A stretch of 64,000 bases of DNA from JACVRW01 sp963803245 (GTDB lineage Bacteria > Actinomycetota > Thermoleophilia > Solirubrobacterales > Thermoleophilaceae): the NCBI GenBank assembly GCA_963803245.1, contig CAWDLI010000016.1:169593-233592 (forward strand). The letters are read 5' to 3'. Below are positions 15,132 to 23,467 of this stretch, in pieces. The notes beneath the pieces are model-generated. The model searched no databases. It saw nothing but the letters and a program-made list of their open reading frames with translations, and was not told where the DNA came from. Numbering within the stretch: the first letter of the stretch is position 1; the number at the start of each line of letters is the position of its first letter. A program made the translations under genes and the position numbers.

Positions 15132-16564
15132 GTGGTCGGCGACCGGCTCAGCGCTCTAGACGCATCGTTCCTGCACATCGAGAACTCCTCTGCCCACATG
15201 CATGTGGCTTCGGTGATGCTGTTCGAGGGGCCCCCTCCCCCCTACGACGAGCTGCTCGACGCGATCGAGCGGCGCCTCGGGCTCGTGCCGCGCTACCGCC
15301 AGCGCCTGGCCTACGTGCCGCTGGGGCAGGGCCGCCCGCGCTGGGTCGACGACCCCCACCTGAACCTCCGGTACCACGTCCGGGTGACCGCGCTCCCGTC
15401 GCCGGGGTCCGAGGAGCAGCTCATGGACCTCGCCGGGAGGGTGTTCTCCCAGCAGCTGGATCGAGACAAGCCGCTCTGGGAGATCTGGCTCGTGGAGGGC
15501 CTCGAGGACGACCGCTTCGCCCTGCTCGCGAAGACGCATCACGCGCTCGTGGACGGCGTCTCCGGCATCGACATCGTCTCCGTGCTCTTCGACACCTCGC
15601 CCGAGCCCGCGACGCCGCCGGATACCGGCGAGCGCTGGCTGCCGCGTCCGCTCCCCAGCAGCGCGCAGATGCTCGGTGAGGCGCTGCTCGAGCGCGCCAC
15701 CGTTCCCGGCGAGCTCGTGCGCACCATGCGCGCGGTCTTCAGGGGCCCGCGCCGGGTGCTGGACGGCGTGAAGAACGCCGCCGTGGGCGTGGGTGCGATG
15801 GCCTGGGCGGGGCTCAATCCGGCCCCCCGTCCCCGTACAACGCTCCGATCGGCCCCCATCGCCGCTTCACCTGGGTGCGCGCCGAGCTGCGCGACATCAA
15901 GGCGATCAAGGACTCGCTCGGCGGCACCGTCAACGACGTCGTGCTCGCCACGGTCGCGGGCGCCCTCGGACGGCACCTACGCCGCCGCGGCCACCAGACC
16001 GACGGGCTCGAGCTGAAGGCGATGATCCCGATCAGCGTGCGCTCCGACGTCGAGCGCGGCGCGCTGGGGAACCGCGTGGCCGCGATGATGGCGCCGCTGC
16101 CCGTCTGGTGCCAGGAGCCGGTCGCTCGCCTCGACATCGTCCGCCAGGAGCTGAGCGGCCTCAAGCAGGGCGGCCAGGCCGTCGGCGCACAGGTGCTCAC
16201 CGACCTCACCGGGTTCGCCCCGCCGACGATCATGGATCAGGCCGCCAGGCTGATGTCGCGCCAGCGCTTCTTCAACCTGGTCGTGACGAACGTGCCCGGA
16301 CCCCAGTTCCCGCTGTACCTGGCGGGCCGGCGCATGCTCGATCCGTTCCCGATGGTGCCGCTCGCCGCCGGCCAGGGCCTGGGCGTGGCGCTGCTGTCCT
16401 ACGACGGCAAGATCAACTTCGGCCTGGTGGGCGACTACGACATGCTCTGGGACCTCGATGAGCTCGCGGCCGACGTGCAGGCCTCGCTCGCCGAGCTGGC
16501 CGACACGGCGGGCGTGAAGCTGAGGACCGTCGACGACAGGTTCTCCGGCATCGTGGAGGCATGA
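15132..16564 (+). pseudogene. WS/DGAT wax-ester synthase/acyltransferase, frameshifted
   Basis: Together the two frames encode a full-length (about 478 residues) WS/DGAT-type acyl-CoA:alcohol or diacylglycerol O-acyltransferase, which makes wax esters or triacylglycerol. The catalytic HHALVDG is intact at about residue 136, and the C-terminal half has NDVVLATVAGAL and VVTNVPGPQFPLY. The frames break at a run of six C at 15823-15828; seven C would restore NPAPPSPYNAPIGPHRRF. This is either a real single-base deletion in a homopolymer or an assembly error. AGGAGG precedes GTG 15132. The 3' end overlaps the YbaK start (ATGA). Confidence 0.8.
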
Positions 16565-17022
16565 GAGACCGGGTCGCAGCCAGCGCGCGATCGCTGGGAC
16601 TCGAGCTACGTGTACAGCGCCTCGAAGCCTCCACCCGCACGGTGAGTGACGCGGCCGTGGCCGTGGGCTGCCAGGAGGCGGAGATCGCCAAGTCGATCGT
16701 GTTCGTGGCCGACGGCGATCCCGTGGTCTGCGTGGCGTCGGGCCGCCATCGCATCGACGTGGACAAGCTGGCGGACGCGCTGGACGTGGCCGAGGTGCGC
16801 CAGGCCGGGGCCGACGAGGTGCGCGCGGCCACCGGCTTCGCGATCGGCGGCGTTCCGCCCTTCGGGCACGACCTGCCGGTGATCCTCGACGAGGAGCTGC
16901 TGGCGCACGACCGCGTGTGGGCGGCGGCGGGCGACCCGCACAGCCTGTTCTGCGTCGATCCGCGCGAGCTCGCGCGCTGTACGCAGGCGCGGGTCGCCGA
17001 AGTCGGCAGCGACGAGGACTAG
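16561..17022 (+). CDS. YbaK/EbsC-type aminoacyl-tRNA deacylase
   Basis: The 153-residue protein belongs to the YbaK/ProX editing family, which hydrolyses mischarged tRNAs such as Cys-tRNA(Pro). Typical features are the conserved Lys in EIAKSIVFVADGDPVV, the loop SGRHRIDVDKL, and the glycine-rich ATGFAIGGVPPFGH followed by LPVILDEEL. Length and order are normal for a stand-alone editing protein. The start overlaps the acyltransferase stop by ATGA, which suggests coupling. Its stop shares a CTAG with the stop of the convergent histidine kinase. Which mischarged tRNA it clears cannot be read directly. Confidence 0.88.
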   Translation: MRDRVAASARSLGLELRVQRLEASTRTVSDAAVAVGCQEAEIAKSIVFVADGDPVVCVASGRHRIDVDKLADALDVAEVRQAGADEVRAATGFAIGGVPPFGHDLPVILDEELLAHDRVWAAAGDPHSLFCVDPRELARCTQARVAEVGSDED

Positions 17023-18701
17023 AGCGGCGGCAGGCGCTCGGCGAGCCGCGCCCCGAGCGCGACCAGGCCGAGCAGGAGCACCGACCCGAACAGCACCCAC
17101 CCGGGCCAGAAGTACCCCTCCCCGGCCGCGAGCCAGACGCCGACGACGGTCAGGTTCACCAGGCCGAGCGCGCCCGCAAAGAGCGTGAGGTTGCGGTGCC
17201 CGGCCGGCTGTCCGGCCCTCTGCGTCGGATTGCCCGCCACGAGCCAGGCATCGAGCGCCGCCACCAGGCCGAGACCCAGCAGCGGCCACACGATCCAGTT
17301 CGACGGTGTGCCCGTGAGCCACCAGATCAGCACGAGCAGGGCGGCCACGGCCCCGAGCGGCGCCAGTCGCAGCCTGAGGTGGCGCCTGCGCCGCGCGTCA
17401 CGCTCGGCGGCCGCCGCCTCGGGCAGGCCGCGTGGACCCGCGTCCGGGGCCGTACCGGGCGCCGTGAGCGGAATGCGGGCCAGCACCCGGGTTCCGTCGC
17501 CATCGGCGCTCTCGATCGCCAGCGTCCCCTCCAGGGCCTCCACCCGGTCCTCGAGGCCCTGGAGCCCGGTGCCGGACCCAGCCTGCACGCCGCCGACCCC
17601 GTCGTCGCGCACCTCCACGGCCAGCCAGCCGTCCGCGACCGTGGCCCCCACCCAGGCGCCCGTGGCGCCGGCGTGCTTGGCCACGTTGGCGAGGCTCTCG
17701 GAGACGATGAAGTAGGCGGCCGCCTCCACCTCGTCGGGCAGCCGCTCCTCCGGACGGGCCACGATCGTGGCCGGCACGCTCGACCTGGCCGCCAGGTCCT
17801 CGAGTGCCGCGCCGAGGCCGCGGTTCGTGAGGATCGCCGGGTGGATGCCGCGGGCCAGGTCGCGCAGCTCCTCGAGCGCCAGCCGGGCCTCCTCGCCGGC
17901 CTTGCGGACCAGGTCGCCCGTGTCGTCCGAGCGCTGCTCGGCCATCCGGAGCGTCAGCGCCAGGGACACGAGCCGCTGCTGGGCTCCGTCGTGGAGGTCG
18001 CGCTCGAGCCGGCGGCGCTCCGCGTCGGCGGCGGCGATCACGCGGGCACGGGAGCCGCGCAGCTCGCTCACCTGCGCCGTCAGCTCCGGATCGGTGCTGG
18101 AGCCGAGCAGCAGCTCCGCGAAGCGGGCGTAGAGCCGGCCCAGGCCGTTCAGGGCCGGCAGGCCCACCAGCAGCAGGGCGGCGCCGAGCGGCATCAGTGC
18201 GACGGCCGCGAGGAGCGAGTCCACCTGCCAGATGCCGAGCTCGATGCCGTCCGGCACCGCCCAGTACCAGGCGGGGGCCACCAGGGCGCCCAGCCCGGCG
18301 GCGAGGATCACCGTGGTGAGGATGAAGCTCACCACCCCGAGCGGGAACTGGAGCAGGAGGTAGAGCAGGTCGCGCCAGGTGGCGGGGTCCGACAGGAACG
18401 CCTTGAGCCGCTCCCAGTGCCCCTCGCGCGGCAACGGGCGGTAGGGCGAGGCGATCTCGACCCCGAGCAGCGCGTCGACTAGCCGCCGCTCACCCATGGC
18501 GAGCCAGCGCGACGCGACGATCACGCCGATGAGGATCGGGATGCCCACCGTGACCACGGCGAGCCCCACGCCGACCGCGATGCCGGTCACGAGGAAGGCG
18601 AACTCGAGCTGGCCGAGCGGGAGCGCCAGCAGCAGATAGGCGATGCGCGTGTAGGTGCGCGCGTCGACGATCTGGGCCGCTAGACGAGCCATCCGCGGCA
18701 T
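17019..18701 (-). CDS. NarL-type sensor histidine kinase (HisKA_3)
   Basis: The 560-residue protein has an N-terminal membrane sensor region with several hydrophobic segments (about residues 10-190). A dimerisation/phosphoacceptor box RDLHDGAQQRLVSLAL follows near residue 235, then an HATPase domain (SESLANVAKHAG, DDGVGG, GTGLQGLEDRV). A second membrane region follows, at about residues 450-560, which is unusual after the kinase core. Such kinases phosphorylate NarL/LuxR-type response regulators; none is adjacent, so it is an orphan here. ATG 18701 or 18692 could be used; TAGCCT lies at 18703-18708. Stops of this gene and YbaK share CTAG. Confidence 0.88.
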   Translation of the reverse strand: MPRMARLAAQIVDARTYTRIAYLLLALPLGQLEFAFLVTGIAVGVGLAVVTVGIPILIGVIVASRWLAMGERRLVDALLGVEIASPYRPLPREGHWERLKAFLSDPATWRDLLYLLLQFPLGVVSFILTTVILAAGLGALVAPAWYWAVPDGIELGIWQVDSLLAAVALMPLGAALLLVGLPALNGLGRLYARFAELLLGSSTDPELTAQVSELRGSRARVIAAADAERRRLERDLHDGAQQRLVSLALTLRMAEQRSDDTGDLVRKAGEEARLALEELRDLARGIHPAILTNRGLGAALEDLAARSSVPATIVARPEERLPDEVEAAAYFIVSESLANVAKHAGATGAWVGATVADGWLAVEVRDDGVGGVQAGSGTGLQGLEDRVEALEGTLAIESADGDGTRVLARIPLTAPGTAPDAGPRGLPEAAAAERDARRRRHLRLRLAPLGAVAALLVLIWWLTGTPSNWIVWPLLGLGLVAALDAWLVAGNPTQRAGQPAGHRNLTLFAGALGLVNLTVVGVWLAAGEGYFWPGWVLFGSVLLLGLVALGARLAERLPPL

Positions 18702-18813
18702 CAGGCTATGGACAGCGCCCGCGCGTGGCCAGGGGGCGACCCGGTGGGCCCGTGGTGTGGGTACCCGCACCCGGCGCGGCTCTGCGACGGGGCCGCGTGC
18801 GACCATTCCCGCC

Positions 18814-20259
18814 ATGCGCCCGGCGGCGTCGCACGTACGCGGGGTGGTCGCGGCGCTGGCCGCGGCCGCGCTCATCTCGGTCGCCGCCGACAACCTCGGC
18901 GTGCCGCGCCCCCAGCCGGTCGTGGTTGCCACAGCGCTTTCGGCCGAGAGCTCCGAGGCGTTCCCGGCCCGTGCCCGGGTGCGCGCCGCCCGCCGCTTCG
19001 TGGCCAGGCGCGCCGGCGTCCGCTCGTTCGCCCTGATCGACTCGAGTGGACGGGTGTACGGCTACGCCCCGCGCAGGACCTACGTGTCGGCGAGCGTGAC
19101 CAAGGCGATGCTGCTGGTGGCCTACCTGCGCCACATCGGACGGCGCCCGCCGACCGCGGAGGAGAAGGGGCTCCTCGGCCCGATGATCACCGTCTCCGAC
19201 AACGACAGGGCCGACGGCGTGTACGCCCGCGTGGGTGACGCAGGCCTCCTGCGGGTCGCGCGGCGGGCGCACATGCGCCACTTCGCCGCCGCCGGCTACT
19301 GGGCATCCGCCCGCATCACCGCGCTGGACCAGGCGCGCTTCTTCCTGCGCGTGGACCAGATGGTGCCGAAGCGCAACCGGGCCTACGCCCGGAGGCTGCT
19401 CGCCTCGATCGTGTCGTACGAGCGCTGGGGCTTCTCCCGCTACGCCGCGCGCGCCGGCTACCGGGCGTTCTTCAAGGGCGGCTGGCGCAGCACGGCCTCC
19501 GGCCGGCTCGTGCACGAGGTGGCGCTCTTCCAGCACGGCCGCACCAGGTTCGCGATGGCGGTGCTCAGCGACGGCAATCCGACTCACGATTACGGCACGG
19601 AGACCCTGCGCGGCGTGGCCGCCCGCATCTTCGACAGAGGCCCGAAGCCGAGCGCCCACCCGGCCGCGACCCGTACGGCGCTGCGCCGCGCCGGCCTGGA
19701 GGACGTGCTCGAGCGCGCCCCGGGCATTCGCGTGGACCTGGCCTACGGGACGGCCGGCAACCTCACCGGCCGGCCGCTGCCCGGCTACTGCCGCCGGTGG
19801 GCCTACCTGATGGAACCCGCCGCTCGTGACCTGGCGCGGGTCCAGCGCGGGCTCCGGCGCCACGGCCACGGCCTCCTCGTGCGCGACGCCTACCGCCCCG
19901 CGCGCGCCTCGCGCGCGCTCGTCCGCTGGGCGCGCCGCAGCGGTCGCCCGGAGCTCGTGGGCACCTACATCGCGCGCCGGAGCAGGCACAACCTGGGCAG
20001 CGCGGTGGACCTGACGCTCGTCCGGCTGCGCGACGGGCGGAGGCTGCGGATGGGCACGGGCTACGACAACCTGGGGCCACGTGCGCACACGCTCGCGGCC
20101 CGCGGCCGTCCCCTGCGCAACCGCCTGGCACTGAAGGCGGCGATGGAGCGCCACGGCTTCACCAGCTACTGGCGCGAGTGGTGGCACTTCGAGCACCGCC
20201 TGCAAGGCGCCGCTCACCTCGACCTCACCCTCGGGTGTCCGCGGCCCGACCCGCGATAA
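18814..20259 (+). CDS. Fusion: class A beta-lactamase-like serine hydrolase + VanX-like D-Ala-D-Ala dipeptidase
   Basis: The 481-residue product has an N-terminal export segment (VVAALAAAALISVAA, about residues 11-25). Domain 1 (about 45-275) carries a complete penicilloyl-serine set: S94-V-T-K97, S128-D-N130 and K221-G-G223. Domain 2 (about 285-475) is a D-alanyl-D-alanine dipeptidase (M15D/VanX) with the zinc motif SRHNLGSAVD (H392, D399) and EWWH (E455, H458). Both sites look catalytically intact. The first could act as a beta-lactamase or D,D-peptidase and the second cleaves D-Ala-D-Ala, so periplasmic recycling or glycopeptide/beta-lactam protection are options. No vanHA, sensor or regulator is adjacent. 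nadE follows after seven bases. Confidence 0.88.
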   Translation: MRPAASHVRGVVAALAAAALISVAADNLGVPRPQPVVVATALSAESSEAFPARARVRAARRFVARRAGVRSFALIDSSGRVYGYAPRRTYVSASVTKAMLLVAYLRHIGRRPPTAEEKGLLGPMITVSDNDRADGVYARVGDAGLLRVARRAHMRHFAAAGYWASARITALDQARFFLRVDQMVPKRNRAYARRLLASIVSYERWGFSRYAARAGYRAFFKGGWRSTASGRLVHEVALFQHGRTRFAMAVLSDGNPTHDYGTETLRGVAARIFDRGPKPSAHPAATRTALRRAGLEDVLERAPGIRVDLAYGTAGNLTGRPLPGYCRRWAYLMEPAARDLARVQRGLRRHGHGLLVRDAYRPARASRALVRWARRSGRPELVGTYIARRSRHNLGSAVDLTLVRLRDGRRLRMGTGYDNLGPRAHTLAARGRPLRNRLALKAAMERHGFTSYWREWWHFEHRLQGAAHLDLTLGCPRPDPR

Positions 20260-20266
20260 TCGAACC

Positions 20267-22075
20267 ATGAGCGAACTGCTCCGAGTGGCGCTCGCCCAGA
20301 TCGATCCCAAGGTGGGTGACATCCGCGGCAACGCGCGAAAGATCGCCGAGTACACGGCCAATGCCCGCGATCGCGGGGCTGCGCTCGTCGTGTTCCCGGA
20401 GCTGTCGCTCACCGGCTACCCCCCGGAGGACCTGCTCCTGAAGACCGGCTTTCTCGACGCGGCGGCGGGCGCGCTCGACGAGCTGGCCTCGCAGACGAAC
20501 GGGATCGTGGCGGTGGTGGGCTTCCCGCAGCGGGCGGACGACGTGTACAACGCCGCCGCCGTGCTGGCGGACGGGCGGGTGGCCGCCGTCTACCGCAAGA
20601 TGTACCTGCCGAACTACGGCGTCTTCGACGAGCAGCGCTACTTCCAGTCGGGCACCGAGGCGATGATGTTCGAGCTGAACGGCGTGCCGATCGGCGTGTC
20701 GATCTGCGAGGACATCTGGGAGCCCGGCCCGCCGGCGATGACGGAGGCGCTGGCGGGGGCGCAGGTGCTGATCAACCTCTCGGCCTCCCCCTACCGCCGC
20801 GGCTACGGGGCCCGGCGCGAGCGGATGCTCGTTCAGCGCGCCGTGGACTACCAGGCGGCCGTGGTGTTCGTGAACACCGTCGGTGGCCAGGACGAGCTCG
20901 TGTTCGACGGGCACAGCGTGGCCGTGAGCCCCGAGGGCACGGTGCTCGCGCGCGGGGCGCAGTTCGAGGAGTCGCTGGCCGTGTGCAGCATCGATCCCCG
21001 CGAGGTCGTGGCGGCGCGCCTGCGCGACACCCGGCATCGCGCCAACGTCCGCCACCAGCGCCGCGCCGAGGGGCGGGCCGCGCTCGAGATCACGGTGAAC
21101 CACGGCCCCAACATCACGGTGGGCCGCCCCGGCGCCGGCCCCGCGCCCGAGCGCGTGGGCGGCGAGCTGGCCGAGCCGCTGGGCTCGGAGGAGGAGGAGG
21201 TGTACGCCGCGCTGCGAACCGGGCTGCGCGACTACGTCGAGAAGAACGGCTTCGAGAAGGTGGTGCTGGCGCTGTCCGGCGGGATCGACTCGGCGCTGGT
21301 CGCGCTCATCGCCGTGGACGCCGTCGGCGCCGGGCGCGTGACCTGCGTCTCCATGCCCTCCCCCTACTCAAGCGAGGGCACCCGCGCCGACGCCCGCGCG
21401 ATCGCCGAGAACCTCGGCACGGCCTTCCTCGAGCTGCCGATCGAGGAGGCAATGGAGAGCTACTCCCACCTGCTCGAGGGTCCCTTCGAGGGCACCGACA
21501 CCGGGCTCACCGAGGAGAACCTCCAGGCGCGCATCCGCGGCAACGTGGTCATGGCGCTCTCCAACAAGTTCGGGTGGCTCGTGCTCACCACGGGGAACAA
21601 GTCCGAGCTCTCGGTGGGCTACGCGACGCTCTACGGCGACATGGCCGGCGGGCTCGCCGTGATCAAGGACGTCTACAAGGGCCTCGTGTACCGGCTGGTG
21701 CGCTGGCGCAACGAGACCGCGGAGCGCGAGCTGGTGCCGGCGTCGGTGCTCGACCGCCCGCCGTCCGCCGAGCTCCGGCACGAGCAGCTCGACGAGGACT
21801 CGCTTCCCTCCTACGACGTGCTGGACGCGATCCTCGAGGGCTACGTGGAGGAGGACCTCGACGCCTCGGAGCTCGTGGCGAGGGGCCTGCCGGTCGAGGA
21901 CGTGGAGCGGGTGATCGCGATGGTCGACCGGGCCGAGTACAAGCGCCGCCAGGCGCCTCCGGGGATCAAGATCTCCACACGCGCGTTCGGCCGTGACCGG
22001 CGCCTGCCGATCACCAACGGTTACGTGAGCACGGCCGTGCCGGTGCCCGAGCGCCACCTGCGCGCGCTGAAGTAG
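20267..22075 (+). CDS. nadE: Glutamine-dependent NAD+ synthetase
   Basis: NadE converts deamido-NAD, ATP and glutamine into NAD. The 602-residue product has the two-domain glutamine-using form. The N-terminal nitrilase-type glutaminase has triad E45 (FPELSLTGYPP), K111 (YRKMYLPNYG) and C147 (GVSICEDIWEPG). The synthetase domain has ALSGGIDSALVA at about 337-342 and ends with the PPGIKISTRAFGRDRR block. The start ATG 20267 lies six bases after GATAAT (20255-20260), whose TAA is the stop codon region of the preceding fusion gene. This suggests independent leaderless transcription despite the tight spacing. Confidence 0.97.
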   Translation: MSELLRVALAQIDPKVGDIRGNARKIAEYTANARDRGAALVVFPELSLTGYPPEDLLLKTGFLDAAAGALDELASQTNGIVAVVGFPQRADDVYNAAAVLADGRVAAVYRKMYLPNYGVFDEQRYFQSGTEAMMFELNGVPIGVSICEDIWEPGPPAMTEALAGAQVLINLSASPYRRGYGARRERMLVQRAVDYQAAVVFVNTVGGQDELVFDGHSVAVSPEGTVLARGAQFEESLAVCSIDPREVVAARLRDTRHRANVRHQRRAEGRAALEITVNHGPNITVGRPGAGPAPERVGGELAEPLGSEEEEVYAALRTGLRDYVEKNGFEKVVLALSGGIDSALVALIAVDAVGAGRVTCVSMPSPYSSEGTRADARAIAENLGTAFLELPIEEAMESYSHLLEGPFEGTDTGLTEENLQARIRGNVVMALSNKFGWLVLTTGNKSELSVGYATLYGDMAGGLAVIKDVYKGLVYRLVRWRNETAERELVPASVLDRPPSAELRHEQLDEDSLPSYDVLDAILEGYVEEDLDASELVARGLPVEDVERVIAMVDRAEYKRRQAPPGIKISTRAFGRDRRLPITNGYVSTAVPVPERHLRALK

Positions 22076-22089
22076 CCGTCGCTACGGGC

Positions 22090-22500
22090 TCAGGGCTGCG
22101 CGCGCACGGCCATCGTCACGCGGGCGATCGCGCACAGCTTGCCGTCGTCGTCGGTGAAGTCGACCTCCCAGACCCAGGTGGTCCGGCCGCGATGGCGGGC
22201 GCGGGCCTCCGCGTGCACGGTTCCGCTGCTGACCGGACGCAGGAAGGTGGTGTGGTTCGACTGCCCTACGGCAAAGCTGCCCTCCTGCGAGACCGCGAGG
22301 TGGGTGGCGCCCGAAACGAGGGTCTCCGCCAGCGCGGCGTAGGTGCCGCCGTGCACGAGCCCGAAGGGCTGGCACACCCGGTCTTCCACGGGCACACGCG
22401 CCCGGGCCAGCTCGGGGCCCATCTCGACCAGCTCGAAGCCGAGCACCTGGTCGAGCGTGCCGCTGGTGATGAGCCGGTTCTCAAGCTCCTGGTCGCTCAC
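22090..22500 (-). CDS. PaaI-type hotdog thioesterase
   Basis: A 136-residue single hotdog domain of the PaaI/YdiI thioesterase group, which hydrolyses acyl- or aryl-CoA thioesters. The active-site region reads FGLVHGGTYAALAETL (HGG plus the following helix with catalytic-type Glu), and HTTFLRPV and GRTTWVWEVDFTDDDG form later strands. The natural substrate is unknown. GTG 22500 has TAGGCT (22508-22513) seven bases upstream and starts a leaderless-style transcript. This promoter overlaps the TATAGT box of the divergent anti-sigma-like gene. Confidence 0.88.
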   Translation of the reverse strand: MSDQELENRLITSGTLDQVLGFELVEMGPELARARVPVEDRVCQPFGLVHGGTYAALAETLVSGATHLAVSQEGSFAVGQSNHTTFLRPVSSGTVHAEARARHRGRTTWVWEVDFTDDDGKLCAIARVTMAVRAQP

Positions 22501-22525
22501 CCGGTGCAGCCTATAGTTCGCCCCC

Positions 22526-23467
22526 GTGGCGACCTTCGACCAGCTCACCGAGGAGCAGCGCGCGGTAGTCGAGCTCGTGCTCCGGCGGGGCAAGCGGTAC
22601 GACGAGCTGGCCGGGATGCTCGACATGCCGGAGACGCGTGTGCGCGAGCTGGCGCGCGACGCCCTGCTCGATCTCGCGCCGCTGAGCGCGCGCGGCGTGG
22701 AGGAGGATTGGCGCGGGCAGCTCGCCGACTACGTGCTCGGTCAGCAGAGCGGCCCCGAGGCCACGGCCACGCGCGGTCACCTGCGGCGCTCCGAGGCGGC
22801 CCGCACCTGGGCCAGCTCGCTGCTGGACTCGCTGGAGCAGCTCTACGAGAACGGCTCGATGCCGGCGATACCGGAGGGCGAGCGCGGTGGCCGCGCACGA
22901 CGCTCCGAGGAGGCAGCGGGCGGTGCACGTCTGGGCGGTGCCGACGTGACCAAGCGGCGGCGCATCCTCGCGCTCGGCGGCACATTGGCCGCCCTGCTGC
23001 TCGTGGCGGTGCTCGTTTGGCCGATCGGGGTCCTGACAGGCGATGACGACGACGGCGGCGGCTCGGACACCGCGGCCGCGGCAGGGGCGGGCTCAGGCAA
23101 CCCCGCCGGTGCGGCGGTGATCCTCGGCCAGGGCACGGAGCGCGCCGTGCAGGTGCAGGCCACCGGGCTCGAGCCGAGCACCCAGAAGTTCGCCTACCAG
23201 TTCTGGCTCTACGACAACAAGAACAAGGCACGCTCGCTCGGAGCCCAGGTCACCGACCAGAACGGAACCCTCCAGGCGATCGGCAATCTGCCCAAGGGGT
23301 TCGAGAAGTACCGCTACTTCGACCTCTCGCGCGAGCCGATCGGCGGCCCCGCGGCGCATTCCGGCACGTCCATCCTGCGCGGCAGGATGCCGCGGCTCGC
23401 GAGCGTCGAGGGGAACAAGAAGATCACCCGGATGGGCCAGGTCGTGCTGGCCCCGCCGGCGGGCTAG
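22526..23467 (+). CDS. Membrane anti-sigma (RskA)-like protein with HTH start
   Basis: The 313-residue protein starts with a helical region like sigma region 4 or a small HTH (LTEEQRAVVELVLRRGKRYDELAGMLDM, with VRELARDAL). It then has a cytoplasmic helical stretch, one membrane segment (about 152-172), an acidic linker and an extracytoplasmic C-terminal domain. That domain, with YQFWLYDNKNKARSLG and RYFDLSREPI, resembles RskA anti-sigma-K C-terminal domains. No ECF sigma gene is adjacent, so its partner is unknown, or the HTH itself may replace it. GTG 22526 follows TATAGT (22512-22517) by eight bases. The stop shares CTAG with the convergent flavoprotein gene. Confidence 0.7.
   Translation: MATFDQLTEEQRAVVELVLRRGKRYDELAGMLDMPETRVRELARDALLDLAPLSARGVEEDWRGQLADYVLGQQSGPEATATRGHLRRSEAARTWASSLLDSLEQLYENGSMPAIPEGERGGRARRSEEAAGGARLGGADVTKRRRILALGGTLAALLLVAVLVWPIGVLTGDDDDGGGSDTAAAAGAGSGNPAGAAVILGQGTERAVQVQATGLEPSTQKFAYQFWLYDNKNKARSLGAQVTDQNGTLQAIGNLPKGFEKYRYFDLSREPIGGPAAHSGTSILRGRMPRLASVEGNKKITRMGQVVLAPPAG

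Noticed and set aside
16917..18482. Large plus-strand frame opposite the histidine kinase
   Set aside because: Fully antisense to a clear kinase, with His/Gln/Arg-rich translation typical of reversed GC-rich code.
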